Positions 34,388-43,229 of a DNA stretch of 64,000 nucleotides are shown one piece after another; position 1 is the stretch's first letter; each line of letters opens with the position of its first letter. The DNA is taken from assembly GCF_030523955.1 (NCBI RefSeq), contig NZ_JAUNHL010000002.1, positions 1-64,000 on the forward strand, read 5' to 3'. The position numbers and the translations under genes are program-made. The DNA comes from Neisseria sp. GTDB lineage: Bacteria > Pseudomonadota > Gammaproteobacteria > Burkholderiales > Neisseriaceae. A model generated the notes under the pieces. It did not search any database and was not told where the DNA came from. It worked only from the letters and a program-made list of their open reading frames with translations.

Positions 34388-35494
34388 ATGAGCAAACTGT
34401 TTGAGATTTTTAAGGCCGGCCGCCGCACCAGCGCCGACGGCACGCAATGGGATATCAGCGATGCCGACGTGGCGCGCGCCGCCGCGGTGTACGACCCGAA
34501 GCTGCACGAGGCGCCGATTGTTATCGGCCATCCGAAAATGGACGCGCCCGCTTATGGCTGGATTCCCAAGCTCTCGGCCGACGGCGGCAGCCTGTCGGCG
34601 GAGTTTGCACAGATGGACGACGACTTTGAGGCGGCGGTTAAGGCCGGCCGCTATAAAAAGGTGTCCGCTTCGTTTTGGCCGCCCAACCACCCCAACAACC
34701 CCGTACCCGACAGCTACTACCTGCGCCATGTGGGTTTTCTCGGCGCGCATGCGCCCGCCGTTAAAGGCTTGCGCCCCATCGAATTTGCCGACGACGAAAC
34801 CGGGCTGGCCGAGTTTTCGGAGTATGCCCACCGCGCCGCGTCTATTTTCCGCCGCCTGCGCGAGTGGCTGATCGAGCAGTACGACACCGCCACTGCCGAC
34901 AAGGTGGTGGCGGATTGGGAAATCCGCGACATCGAGGAGATGGCTGCGCCGCCCCAACCCGATTTATCAACCTCTCCGGCATTTGCCGACCCTATCCCCC
35001 AACCTAAAGACCATGAACCGACTAAGGAGACCGATATGGCAACCGAAGAACAACTGGCGGCCGAAAAGGCAGCCCGCGAAAAAGCCGAGGCTGAGGCAGC
35101 CGCCGCGAAAGCGGAGTTAAAAAAGCTGCAAGACGAGCAGGCCAAAGACCTTCGCGACGGCGCGCACCAACAAAATGCCGAATTTGCCGAAGGCTTGATT
35201 AAAGCGGGCCGTCTGAAACCCGCCGACAAGGCGCTGGTGGTGCAGGTGTTGGATTTTGCCGACTACCCAGAACACACCACCGCCGATTTCGGCGAGGGCG
35301 ACGCTAAAAAGCCGTTGTCGGCCGCGCTGCGCGAATTTTTGGGCGCGGTGCTGCCCAAGCAGCTGCCCACGGGAGAGCTGGCCAAAGGTATGCCGGCATT
35401 TGCCGAGGGTGTAAGCCACCACGAGCGGGCAGTGGCTTACCAAAAAGCCAACGGTTGCAGCTATGAAGAGGCAGCCCGCAAAACCGCAGATTAA
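34388..35494 (+). CDS. prohead protease / scaffold (Mu gp32-like)
   Basis: The protein processes the procapsid and its C-terminal part serves as scaffold. The 368-residue product has an N-terminal protease domain (HEAPIVIGHPKMDAPAYGWI near residue 39, SASFWPPNHP near residue 98, LRHVGFLGAHAPAVKGL). A linker and an Ala/Glu/Lys-rich coiled coil (about residues 215-260) follow. MATEEQ within the coiled-coil region (about 35036) could be an internal start for a scaffold-only form, preceded by AAGGAG. The ATG at 34388 is the only good start. Confidence 0.9.
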   Translation: MSKLFEIFKAGRRTSADGTQWDISDADVARAAAVYDPKLHEAPIVIGHPKMDAPAYGWIPKLSADGGSLSAEFAQMDDDFEAAVKAGRYKKVSASFWPPNHPNNPVPDSYYLRHVGFLGAHAPAVKGLRPIEFADDETGLAEFSEYAHRAASIFRRLREWLIEQYDTATADKVVADWEIRDIEEMAAPPQPDLSTSPAFADPIPQPKDHEPTKETDMATEEQLAAEKAAREKAEAEAAAAKAELKKLQDEQAKDLRDGAHQQNAEFAEGLIKAGRLKPADKALVVQVLDFADYPEHTTADFGEGDAKKPLSAALREFLGAVLPKQLPTGELAKGMPAFAEGVSHHERAVAYQKANGCSYEEAARKTAD

Positions 35495-35582
35495 TCTTTT
35501 GCGGGTTAACTATTCAATATTACCCGACGTCGGGAAATATGATGAATGGTAAATCCGCAACTTAACCGAAAAGGAAAAAAAC

Positions 35583-36521
35583 ATGAGCAAATATTTAGCA
35601 GAGCTGCGCGAACGCGACGAGGTGCTGACCAATTTGGCCGTCGGCTACCGCCAAGCCGGCTTTGTCGGTGAAAAAATCGCACCGGTAGTAATGGTGGAAA
35701 AAGAAGGCGTGAAGGTGCCGGTGTTCGGCAAAGGCTCGTTTGTCGAGTACGAGACCGAGCGCGCGGTGGGTGCGGCCAGCAATGTGATCACGCTTGACCG
35801 CGGCAAAACCCTGCCGGTGGTGCTCGAAGAGCACGACTTGGCCGCAGGCGTGGATTACCGCGAACAGCACGAAAGCCGCCACGACCAAAAAGCCAAGGCC
35901 ACCCGCCGCGTAACCACGGGTATCCAGCTGAAGCAGGAATTGGAAATCGCCCGCCTGATCCAGGACAAAGGCGTTTACCAGTCCGGTCACAGCGAAGATT
36001 TGGCCTCGACCGCCGAGAAACAGTGGTCGCATGCGCAATCCGACGTGCAGGAAGCCATCGAAGCCGCCAAGGAAAAAGTGCGCGCCGCCTGCGGTATCCG
36101 CCCGAACGTGCTGGTAGTGGGCGCGCAGGTGTTAAGCAAATTGCGCATGAACGAAGGCTTGCGTGCCAACCTGTCGGCCAACGACCGCAAAGTGCTTTTA
36201 AATATCGACATCCTGATAAACCTGCTCGACGTGGAAGACATTATTGTGGGCGAATCGGTTTATGCCGAAGGCAGCGGTAAAGCCACTAAAGACGTGTGGG
36301 GCAATTTTGCCAGCCTGATCGTACGCCCGACCATCATTGCGGAGGGCAACGACGAAGGTCAAACCGCCTTTGCCTACACCTTCCGCCGCCGCGGTATGCC
36401 GGTTGTAGACCGCTACGCCGGCGTGGGCGGCAAGGTCGAATACGTGCGCTACACCGATATCCGCAAGGCTGCGGTGGTGGGTGGCGCGTGCGGCTACCTG
36501 TTCCAAAACCCGATTGCTTAA
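35583..36521 (+). CDS. major capsid protein
   Basis: This 312-residue protein forms the icosahedral shell. It follows the protease, as expected, and shows features of the HK97-fold coat group (an N-terminal arm, NVITLDRGKTLPVVLEEHDLA, a long alpha helix QSDVQEAIEAAKEKVRAACG, and a C-terminal RYTDIRKAAVVGGACGYL). It is shorter than Mu gpT but typical of related Mu-like phages. The 88-bp gap before it has a CCCGACGTCGGG palindrome. Confidence 0.85.
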   Translation: MSKYLAELRERDEVLTNLAVGYRQAGFVGEKIAPVVMVEKEGVKVPVFGKGSFVEYETERAVGAASNVITLDRGKTLPVVLEEHDLAAGVDYREQHESRHDQKAKATRRVTTGIQLKQELEIARLIQDKGVYQSGHSEDLASTAEKQWSHAQSDVQEAIEAAKEKVRAACGIRPNVLVVGAQVLSKLRMNEGLRANLSANDRKVLLNIDILINLLDVEDIIVGESVYAEGSGKATKDVWGNFASLIVRPTIIAEGNDEGQTAFAYTFRRRGMPVVDRYAGVGGKVEYVRYTDIRKAAVVGGACGYLFQNPIA

Positions 36522-36529
36522 ACCTAATT

Positions 36530-36565
36530 AGGCCGTTTGAACGGCAAGCCCTTTTCAGACGGCCT
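36530..36565. terminator. inverted AG-type uptake sequence pair after the capsid gene
   Basis: AGGCCGTTTGAA (one mismatch) faces TTCAGACGGCCT (36554-36565). The hairpin could act as partial terminator. The dialect differs from that of the host chromosome. Confidence 0.6.
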
Positions 36566-36579
36566 TTGGAGAAAAAGAT

Positions 36580-36915
36580 ATGGCTAAACAAACCAAACAG
36601 GTGGTGTTGACCACCACCGTCCGCACCACCGGCCAAGTGGTGGAAAACCGCTTTGTAACCTTTGCCGGCAAACAGGCAAAAGCCAATGAAGCCGTGCTGG
36701 GCGTGGCTACATACGATGCAGCCGAGGGCGATTTGCTGGGCGTGGACGTTATCGGTATCGCGCTGGTGGAAGCCGGCGGCGAAGTGGCGGCCGGCGCAAA
36801 AGTATCGGCAGACGCGCAAGGCTGCGCGGTGGCCGGCTCTGAAAACGTGGCCGGTACGGCTGTCGGCGCGGCCGCCGGTGCGGGCGACTTAATCCGTGTA
36901 CTGCTGAAAGGTTAA
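36580..36915 (+). CDS. DUF2190-like capsid decoration protein
   Basis: The 111-residue product is Gly/Ala/Val-rich with predicted beta structure (TTTVRTTGQVVENRFVTFAG, then VAGTAVGAAAGAGDLIRVLL). DUF2190 proteins follow the capsid gene in many phages and stabilise the head. GGAG precedes ATG 36580. Confidence 0.7.
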   Translation: MAKQTKQVVLTTTVRTTGQVVENRFVTFAGKQAKANEAVLGVATYDAAEGDLLGVDVIGIALVEAGGEVAAGAKVSADAQGCAVAGSENVAGTAVGAAAGAGDLIRVLLKG

Positions 36916-36917
36916 TC

Positions 36918-37178
36918 ATGGCTTTAAAAGTATATATCGCAAAAACCCCGCTGATTTTGCTCGATGCGACAGGTAAGGAATATCGCGTAGAAGCCGGTGC
37001 TACCTTGGCTTTAACGCCAGATCAGTATCAGGACGTGGCGGCGCACGTTACCCTGCTGGAAACTGACGAGCCGGTGCCACCCGAACAGACTGAACCCGGG
37101 CAATCCGAACAGCCGGAATCTGAGCAACCGGAAACAAAAAACCAGAGCAAGGCTGGTCGGCGCACTAAAGGGGCTTAA
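36918..37178 (+). CDS. small head protein with acidic Pro/Glu-rich tail
   Basis: The 86-residue product has a compact beta-like half and a low-complexity tail of PEQ/SEQPE repeats with a basic end. Mu gp35-type proteins occupy this place. Function unknown. Confidence 0.6.
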   Translation: MALKVYIAKTPLILLDATGKEYRVEAGATLALTPDQYQDVAAHVTLLETDEPVPPEQTEPGQSEQPESEQPETKNQSKAGRRTKGA

Positions 37179-37180
37179 AT

Positions 37181-37612
37181 ATGTATATCACCCCGGATGA
37201 TTTGGCGGCCGCCATTAGTAAGGCTGAGTTGATTCAACTGACCAACGATGAGCCGCGGGCGGCTGAACCGGATGATCGTGTGGTTAATGCGGCCATCGAC
37301 TACGCATGCGAGTTGGTGGACGGCTATATGCGCGGGCGTTATGAAATGCCCTTGTCTAATGTGCCGTCAATCTTGCCGAATTTATGCGTGGTGTTGGCCC
37401 GGCATTGGCTGCACAGCCGCCGGATCAACCGGGCTGATTTCCCCAAGCCGTTGCAGGTTGCGTATGAAAATACCATCAAGGTGTTGGAGAACATACGCGA
37501 CGGCAAAATCCATTTGGATATACGGCGCATCGGCAAGGTGCCGGAGCCGCAGCCTGAGCGTGGTGCCTATCATGTGCGTGCGGCCGGCCGCATGGATACG
37601 AAGGGCTACTAA
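37181..37612 (+). CDS. DUF1320 protein (Mu gp36-like head-tail connector)
   Basis: The 143-residue product begins MYITPDDLAAAISKAELIQLTND and contains the family's VNAAIDYACELVDGYMRGRYEMPL near residue 37. DUF1320 proteins resemble head-completion connectors such as HK97 gp6. Overlaps the next gene by 1 bp. Confidence 0.87.
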   Translation: MYITPDDLAAAISKAELIQLTNDEPRAAEPDDRVVNAAIDYACELVDGYMRGRYEMPLSNVPSILPNLCVVLARHWLHSRRINRADFPKPLQVAYENTIKVLENIRDGKIHLDIRRIGKVPEPQPERGAYHVRAAGRMDTKGY

Positions 37613-38124
37613 TGGCCTCCACCCGACCGATTATTGATGCGATCTGTGAGCGTTTGCAGCAGGATATTCCTGACGCAATGGTGGATGTTTATCCGGATAA
37701 CCCTCAGGAATACAACTTTATTCATCCATCGGGAACGATATTAGTCGGCTACCGCTCCAGCCGCTTCAGCGATGAAATTGGGCTGGGGCGGATATCCCAG
37801 CAGCGTGTGATGACTTTGGCGTTGACAATCATCGGGGCTAATTTGCACGGTGATTATGGGGCGTTGGCCATTCTGGACGAGGCACGTTTGTCGGTAGTGG
37901 GTTTCCGCCCGCCGGATTGTACGCCCTGCCACTTGATTAGCGAGCAGTTCGTCGACGAAGAAGCGGGAGCATGGGTGTATGAGTTGCTCCTGCAAACTGA
38001 AACGCAGCAGGTGGAACGCCTGAAAAGGCAAGATTTGAGCAAGTTGGTTGCCGTGCGGCTGCGCCGCGAGGGTGAACCTCTTGAGCCTGATTTAAAACCC
38101 GCAGCACAGTCTGCGAAGAAATAG
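37612..38124 (+). CDS. Mu gp37-like protein (DUF1834)
   Basis: The 170-residue product matches the gp37 family (HPSGTILVGYRSSRF near residue 38, RVMTLALTIIGANLHGDYGALAILDEAR). It probably acts in tail completion at the head-tail joint. Its position between gp36-like and sheath genes supports this. Confidence 0.85.
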   Translation: MASTRPIIDAICERLQQDIPDAMVDVYPDNPQEYNFIHPSGTILVGYRSSRFSDEIGLGRISQQRVMTLALTIIGANLHGDYGALAILDEARLSVVGFRPPDCTPCHLISEQFVDEEAGAWVYELLLQTETQQVERLKRQDLSKLVAVRLRREGEPLEPDLKPAAQSAKK

Positions 38125-38133
38125 GAGATTAAT

Positions 38134-39534
38134 ATGGCAGCAGCTTTCCACCACGGTACGGAGACCATCCGCATTGATGGCGGTTCCAGCCCCGTTTATG
38201 CCGTTGACGGGGCGATTACCGCGATTATCGGTACTGCCCCCGTCGGACCGGTCAATCAATTGACCGTGTGCCAGACCAACAAAGATTTTTCACAATTCGG
38301 CCTGAATCTCACCAACAAGGGGTTCACGCTGCCTGATGCAGCGAATATCTGGACGCGCTACAAGGCGGGTATTGCTTATGTGGTGAATGTATGTGATCCG
38401 GCAAAGCATAAGACGCAGATTGTTGATGAAGTGCTGACAGTAGATTCGGATACGCTCACGGCAAAAACCCGTTTCCCGGCATTGCAGGACGGCTTGTATG
38501 CCCTGCGGGATGGAAGTAATCTGCTGGTAGAAGGTACGGCCTATAGTATCGACAGGCTGACCGGCGAGATTACTTATCTGCGTGCACCCACTGCGCCGCG
38601 TATCAGTTATACCTATACCGACCCGACCAAGGTTACCGAAGCGGACATTATCGGTGCCTATGTGGCCGTATCCGGTAAGCGTACCGGTATGGAGCTGGTT
38701 ACCGAGGGCTTTAACCGTTTCGGTGCCGACGCCAAGATTATTATTGCTCCGGAATACGATAACACCGCTACCTGCCGCGCTGCATTGGAAATTTTGGCCG
38801 CCAAGCTGCATGCGATTGCTTATGTGAATGCGCCTAAAGGGACAACTTTAAGCCGTGCTTTGGAAGGCCGCGGACCTATGGGTGTGATTAATTTCCAAAC
38901 CTCCAGCGACCGCACCCATTTGTTTTATCCGCATGTAATCGGTTTGCTGGGCGTCGAGAGCCTGGCCACCCACGCCGCCGGTCTGCGCATGAAAACCGAT
39001 GTGGAGAAAGGCTATTGGTGGAGTACATCCAACCAAGAGCTGTTGGGCGTTACCGGCATCGAAATCGGCCTGACCGCCCGCGTGGACGATCCGCAGAGCG
39101 AAACCAACCGCCTCAACGAAAAAGGTATTACCACCGTGTTCAATAGCTATGGAACGGGCTACCGCTTGTGGGGTAACCGCTTGGCTTGCTTCCCGACGGT
39201 GAGCCATATTAAAAACTTCGAGGTGGCGCAACGCACCGGTGACCAAATCGACGAACGTATCCGCCGGGTAGAATTGCAGTATGTTGACCGCCCGATTGAT
39301 GATGCGCTGATCGATAGTTTGCTCGAATCCATCCGTACCGATATGGGTGCCGAAAAAGGTATTGTCGGTTTCTCGGTAGACTTGGATTACGGCTATGATT
39401 TGGTCGATGCATTTTCTAAGGGTCAGGTGCCGATCTGGTATGACTACACGCCCAAGCTGCCGGGAGAACGCATCACCAATACCAGCGTGATGACCCGCAA
39501 ATATCTGGTTAATCTGGTATCGGGTAATAATTAA
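38134..39534 (+). CDS. contractile tail sheath protein
   Basis: The 466-residue product is the P2 FI / Mu gpL-type sheath. It opens with the N-terminal HHGTETIRIDGGSSPVYAVDGAITAIIGTAP segment and ends with the conserved sheath C-terminal domain (GTGYRLWGNRL, then RIRRVELQYVDRPIDDALIDSLLESI). Sheath contraction drives the tube through the envelope. It is a myovirus marker. Confidence 0.93.
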   Translation: MAAAFHHGTETIRIDGGSSPVYAVDGAITAIIGTAPVGPVNQLTVCQTNKDFSQFGLNLTNKGFTLPDAANIWTRYKAGIAYVVNVCDPAKHKTQIVDEVLTVDSDTLTAKTRFPALQDGLYALRDGSNLLVEGTAYSIDRLTGEITYLRAPTAPRISYTYTDPTKVTEADIIGAYVAVSGKRTGMELVTEGFNRFGADAKIIIAPEYDNTATCRAALEILAAKLHAIAYVNAPKGTTLSRALEGRGPMGVINFQTSSDRTHLFYPHVIGLLGVESLATHAAGLRMKTDVEKGYWWSTSNQELLGVTGIEIGLTARVDDPQSETNRLNEKGITTVFNSYGTGYRLWGNRLACFPTVSHIKNFEVAQRTGDQIDERIRRVELQYVDRPIDDALIDSLLESIRTDMGAEKGIVGFSVDLDYGYDLVDAFSKGQVPIWYDYTPKLPGERITNTSVMTRKYLVNLVSGNN

Positions 39535-39544
39535 GGAGCTGCAA

Positions 39545-40063
39545 ATGGATGATTATATCCGCGCGATTTACAATGCCAACGTTTATATTGATGGCAACAA
39601 CCACTTAGGCAAGGCATCAGAGTTTAAGCTGCCTGATTTTGAGATTACCCAAGATGAGTTTGGCGGTTTGGGCCTTTTCGGCACCATCAAACTGCCGTCT
39701 GGTGCCGAAGCGCTTGAAGGGGAAATCAATTGGAACAGCCTTTATCCCGAGGTAGCCGCCAAAACCTACCACCCGTTCCGTGCCGCCCAGCTGATGGTGC
39801 GCGGCAACCAGCAACTGCACGATGCCCGCGGCCTGGTTAAAGAGGTGCCGGTGGTTACGACGGTAACGGCCACCTTCAGCAAAAACGGCTTGGGCAATTT
39901 CAAGAACAAAGAGAAGTCGGAACACTCCACCACCTATCAGGCGACGGAAATCCGCCAAGTGGTAGACGGCCGCGAAGTGCTCTACTACAACGCCTTTAAA
40001 AACGTTTTCCGCGTCGGCGGCGAAGATGTGCTGAGCCAGATGCGTAAAAACATCGGCGCATAG
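39545..40063 (+). CDS. major tail tube protein (P2 FII-like)
   Basis: The 172-residue product matches the P2 FII family (NVYIDGNNHLGKASEFKLPDFEI near residue 11 and EVLYYNAFKNVFRVGGEDVL near the end). It forms the inner tube within the sheath. The stop overlaps an AGGCTGTCTGAA word and a strong terminator follows. Confidence 0.92.
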   Translation: MDDYIRAIYNANVYIDGNNHLGKASEFKLPDFEITQDEFGGLGLFGTIKLPSGAEALEGEINWNSLYPEVAAKTYHPFRAAQLMVRGNQQLHDARGLVKEVPVVTTVTATFSKNGLGNFKNKEKSEHSTTYQATEIRQVVDGREVLYYNAFKNVFRVGGEDVLSQMRKNIGA

Positions 40064-40080
40064 GCTGTCTGAAACAACAA

Positions 40081-40110
40081 ACACCCTGCTTTACGGCAGG
40101 GTGTTTTTTT
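40081..40110 (+). terminator. terminator after the tail tube gene
   Basis: A 9-bp stem ACACCCTGC / GCAGGGTGT with a 6-nt loop is followed by seven T. Confidence 0.85.
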
Positions 40111-40151
40111 AATCGCGTCTAAAAGCAGATGCCTGTCTGAAAGCTTAAACT
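40107..40151 (+). promoter_or_regulatory. possible degenerate fifth late promoter
   Basis: TTTTAA-TCGCGT-CTAAAA (40107-40124) fits the late dyad with one arm mismatch, and TAAACT (40146-40151) lies at the same 33-bp centre spacing. A host-dialect TGCCTGTCTGAA sits between them (40130-40141). The tail assembly gene starts much further on, without the SD-hiding hairpin. Weak, but placed after a terminator where a promoter is needed. Confidence 0.35.
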
Positions 40152-40228
40152 GGCCTCTCAAACCGATCACAGTTTGCGGGCTTATCCGGCCGCCCCGCAC
40201 GGCCTGTTTTTGAAAAAGGATTACAAAA

Positions 40229-40519
40229 ATGACCGAAGCCAGACAACTTCAGCAAGACTTGGGCGCGAACAAAGAAATTAAACTGAAATACCCGGTGCGC
40301 CTGGCTACCGGCGAAATGCTGGAAAAAGTAACCGTGCGCCGCCCGCGTGTGGGTGATTTGCGGGCGGTGATGCACTTTGCCAACGAAGCCGAACAGGGTT
40401 TGATGCTGGTATCACGCGTAACCGGCCTAGTGCCGGAAGATCTGGATATGCTGGACCTGAAGGACTTGGAGGTGATCCAAGCCACCTTTCGCACCGAAAA
40501 CGAAACCGGTAGCGAATAA
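40229..40519 (+). CDS. tail assembly chaperone (Mu gp41 / P2 gpE position)
   Basis: The 96-residue product (KEIKLKYPVRLATGEMLEKVTVRRPRVGDL at residues 15-44) belongs to PF10109-type phage tail assembly proteins. It helps assemble the tube around the tape measure. Its stop is followed by an open frame in register +1 (equivalently -2), which encodes the GpE-like extension. Confidence 0.85.
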   Translation: MTEARQLQQDLGANKEIKLKYPVRLATGEMLEKVTVRRPRVGDLRAVMHFANEAEQGLMLVSRVTGLVPEDLDMLDLKDLEVIQATFRTENETGSE

Positions 40520-40685
40520 ATCAGCGGCGTCAGTCAATCAGGAATTATTGGCCGCCGCCGCCGATGTGGCATGGTGGTTTGGTTGGAGCGTGCAGGATGT
40601 TTACAATTTGCCGCTTGATGAGTTTGAAGAGTGGCAGAAAGAAGCAGCCCGCCAAATTAAGGCGGGCTACCGGAAAGGGGTTTAG
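40520..40685 (+). CDS. frameshifted extension of the tail assembly chaperone (GpE-like)
   Basis: The frame has no good start codon near 40520. It runs NKSAASVNQELLAAAADVAWW then FGWSVQDVYNLPLDEFEEWQ to a TAG at 40683-40685. The DVAWWFGWS...LPLDEF pattern matches the GpE family, which in contractile phages is made as a fusion by ribosomal frameshifting. Relative to the upstream frame this one is +1, identical to -2, the shift reported for Mu. I could not identify the slip site with confidence. Confidence 0.7.
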
Positions 40686-40873
40686 CTGTTTTTAGTCTTG
40701 AGGTGTTTGAAAAACTCAGTCATCCAACCGATTGATGTAAGGATAACAACCGTAACGGTGATGGTTGGATAAAAATGGTAAGCAATAATGGCAATCACGC
40801 CAAAAACGGCAAAGGCAAATAGCAAGCCAAAGATTGAAATCATATCGCTTACATAAGTCAATAACTCTTTCAT
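40682..40873 (-). CDS. small two-helix membrane protein on the antisense strand
   Basis: The 63-residue product has two hydrophobic helices (about residues 11-32 and 34-50) and a basic C-terminus. AAGGGGG lies at good spacing before ATG 40873. It is the only leftward gene in the rightward tail operon, wedged between tail assembly and tape measure genes, and overlaps the former by 4 bp. This is the typical place for a moron. Function unknown; superinfection exclusion or a toxin-like role are possible. Confidence 0.6.
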   Translation of the reverse strand: MKELLTYVSDMISIFGLLFAFAVFGVIAIIAYHFYPTITVTVVILTSIGWMTEFFKHLKTKNS

Positions 40874-40916
40874 TTTAACCCCCTTTCTGCACAATTATTA
40901 CAAAGGATTTTATCCG

Positions 40917-43229
40917 ATGTCATCAAATTTAGCAATTGCAATTACTGTCGGCGCGACCGTCGGGGGAGCGATCGCGGGAATTAAAAACCTGCGTTCGGTT
41001 GTTGGGTTGCTTAAAAATGACTCCATCAGTGCCAGTAAAAAACTGACTGTTTTAGGATCAGGTACGGCAGTCGCTGCCGCCGCGGCGGTGAACAGCATCA
41101 AAGCCGTAAGCAGCATAGTGATGAGTCTATCGGAAGAGGCTATCAAGTTTGAATCAGCGATGGCTGATGTCAGAAAAGTGGTTGATTTTGAATCACCACA
41201 AGGGCTGGCAAATCTAAAAAAAGACATCTTGGACTTAACCCGAACTATTCCAATGGCCAAAGAAGAGTTGGCCGCGATTGCCGCTTCCGGTGGCCAGTTG
41301 GGGGTGGCAGAGAAGGATTTGAAGTCATTTACGACAACCATCGCAAAAATGGCGGTGGCTTTTGATATGTCAGCGGATCTGGCAGGCGATAGCATGGCTA
41401 AGCTTGCCAATGTGTACAAGATTCCGATTGGGCAAATAGACAAGCTTGGTGATGCCATCAACCATTTATCCAATAAGAGTCCTGCAAAGGCCTCGGATAT
41501 TGTCAATACGCTGGGGCGCGTCGGCGGCGTGGCCAAACAGTTCGGGTTGACCGAGCTTCAAACCGCCTCACTTTCCAACGCCTTTATCAGCTTAGGTAAA
41601 ACGCCGGAGGTAGCTGGTACGGCCATCAACGGTATGCTGACTAAGCTGATGACTGCTGACAAGCAGGGCAAGAAATTCCAAGCTGTATTGCAAGGTATGG
41701 GTACCGACAGTAAGGCTCTGAAAAAAGCCATCAAAGAGAATGGCGAACAGGCATTGATGAGTTTCTTGAAGCAAATTGAAAAGTTGCCGAAAGAAAGCCA
41801 AATGGGCGCATTGGTCGATTTATTCGGCTTGGAATATGCCGATGATGTTGCCGCACTTGTAGGCGGCTTGGATACATATCAGAAGTCGATTAATGAGCTT
41901 CAAAAAGCCGGTAAAGGCGGGAAACTTGAATTTATCGGAAGTATGGAGAAAGAGTTTGCTGCTCGTTCGGCCACTACTGAAAACGGCCTAGCGTTGATGA
42001 AAAATAGTTGGGCTGAATTTATGACTGTAATCGGCGACCGTTTGTTGCCGATTATTAATCAAGTTTCCTCGGCTATGGCCGGTTTAATCCATTCGGTAAC
42101 GGACTGGGCTTCTGGGAATCCCGCAGTAATAGACAGCATTATCCAATTCGGCGGAGTGTTGGCCGGTTTGGTTGTTGGAATCACGACATTCACCGCATTG
42201 ATGGGTGTGGGGTCAATGGGGTTTGTGATTTTGTCAAAGGCCATTTCCGGCGTTGGTACGTTTATTGGCTACGTAACGAGATTAGTATCTTTTTTTGGGC
42301 GCGGTTTGTTATTCATTATTCGCTTATTGCCGATGCTTGGCTCCGCTTTTATGAAATTGGGTGCGTTTTTGATGGCCAACCCCATTTTCGCAGCTATCGG
42401 TCTGCTGACTTTGGCAGGCTATCTTCTCTACGATAACTGGGAGGCCGTGGTCTCTGGTGCGAAAATCTTATGGCAGGATTTGGGCGCTTTCTTCACTGTG
42501 CTGTGGAAGAATGTGACTACAGCGTTTCGGGCAGCATGGAACGGCATTCTGACTTGGTTGTCGGCGGCTTGGGAAATTATTAAGGGCTTTTGCTCGGCAG
42601 GCATTCTTGCCTTGGTTCATCTGATTCTGAGCTTCTCGCCGGCGGCATTATTTATGAGGGTATTTCAGGCCCTGTGGCGCTGGCTGGCAGGCTTGGGGGC
42701 AACATTTTACGCTTATGGCGGCCAGATGATTAACGGTTTGGTCAATGGCATTAAGGCCGGCGTTGGCCGCGCGGTGGAAGCGGTTCGGAGTGTGGTGTCT
42801 GCGGTTAAATCGACATTTACTTCTGATACTAAAGGCATGGGTATTCACTCTCCGAGCCGTGTATTCCGTAGCTATGGCGGGTATATGACCCAAGGATTGG
42901 CTATCGGTGTAAATAAGAACGCTGATCTGCCGATTCAGGCGGTCGGCACATGGGCCGGCCGTCTGAAAGAGCGCTTTGCCGACAGTATGGGGCAGCTGCG
43001 CGGCGATATTGCCGCACGCGTATCAGCAGGCAGAGCAACATTTGCCGCCGAGCGGGAGCGGCAGGCAGTGGCGGCAGGCAGCGGCGGTATGGTGATTAAC
43101 TATAACCCCACCATCAACGCACCCGGCGCCGATTCCCAGCAGATTCAGACGGCCTTGGCGTTAAGCCAGCGCGAGTTTGAGGCGATGTTTAAACGGATGA
43201 TGGCGGATCGGGCGCGGAGGGCTTACTGA
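40917..43229 (+). CDS. tail tape measure protein
   Basis: The 770-residue product sets tail length and threads the tube. It has the TP901-type conserved core (FESAMADVRKVVDFESPQGLANLKKDI near residue 78, then KEELAAIAASGGQLGVAEKDL), several long hydrophobic stretches (about residues 405-500 and 560-590), and a C-terminal GIHSPSRVFRSYGGYMTQGL motif near residue 642. Length is typical for a Mu-sized tail. Confidence 0.92.
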   Translation: MSSNLAIAITVGATVGGAIAGIKNLRSVVGLLKNDSISASKKLTVLGSGTAVAAAAAVNSIKAVSSIVMSLSEEAIKFESAMADVRKVVDFESPQGLANLKKDILDLTRTIPMAKEELAAIAASGGQLGVAEKDLKSFTTTIAKMAVAFDMSADLAGDSMAKLANVYKIPIGQIDKLGDAINHLSNKSPAKASDIVNTLGRVGGVAKQFGLTELQTASLSNAFISLGKTPEVAGTAINGMLTKLMTADKQGKKFQAVLQGMGTDSKALKKAIKENGEQALMSFLKQIEKLPKESQMGALVDLFGLEYADDVAALVGGLDTYQKSINELQKAGKGGKLEFIGSMEKEFAARSATTENGLALMKNSWAEFMTVIGDRLLPIINQVSSAMAGLIHSVTDWASGNPAVIDSIIQFGGVLAGLVVGITTFTALMGVGSMGFVILSKAISGVGTFIGYVTRLVSFFGRGLLFIIRLLPMLGSAFMKLGAFLMANPIFAAIGLLTLAGYLLYDNWEAVVSGAKILWQDLGAFFTVLWKNVTTAFRAAWNGILTWLSAAWEIIKGFCSAGILALVHLILSFSPAALFMRVFQALWRWLAGLGATFYAYGGQMINGLVNGIKAGVGRAVEAVRSVVSAVKSTFTSDTKGMGIHSPSRVFRSYGGYMTQGLAIGVNKNADLPIQAVGTWAGRLKERFADSMGQLRGDIAARVSAGRATFAAERERQAVAAGSGGMVINYNPTINAPGADSQQIQTALALSQREFEAMFKRMMADRARRAY

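Noticed and set aside
36530..36565. Late promoter dyad after the capsid gene
   Set aside because: The symmetry is due to a pair of AG-type uptake sequences; no TTTTAA arms or -10 at the required spacing.
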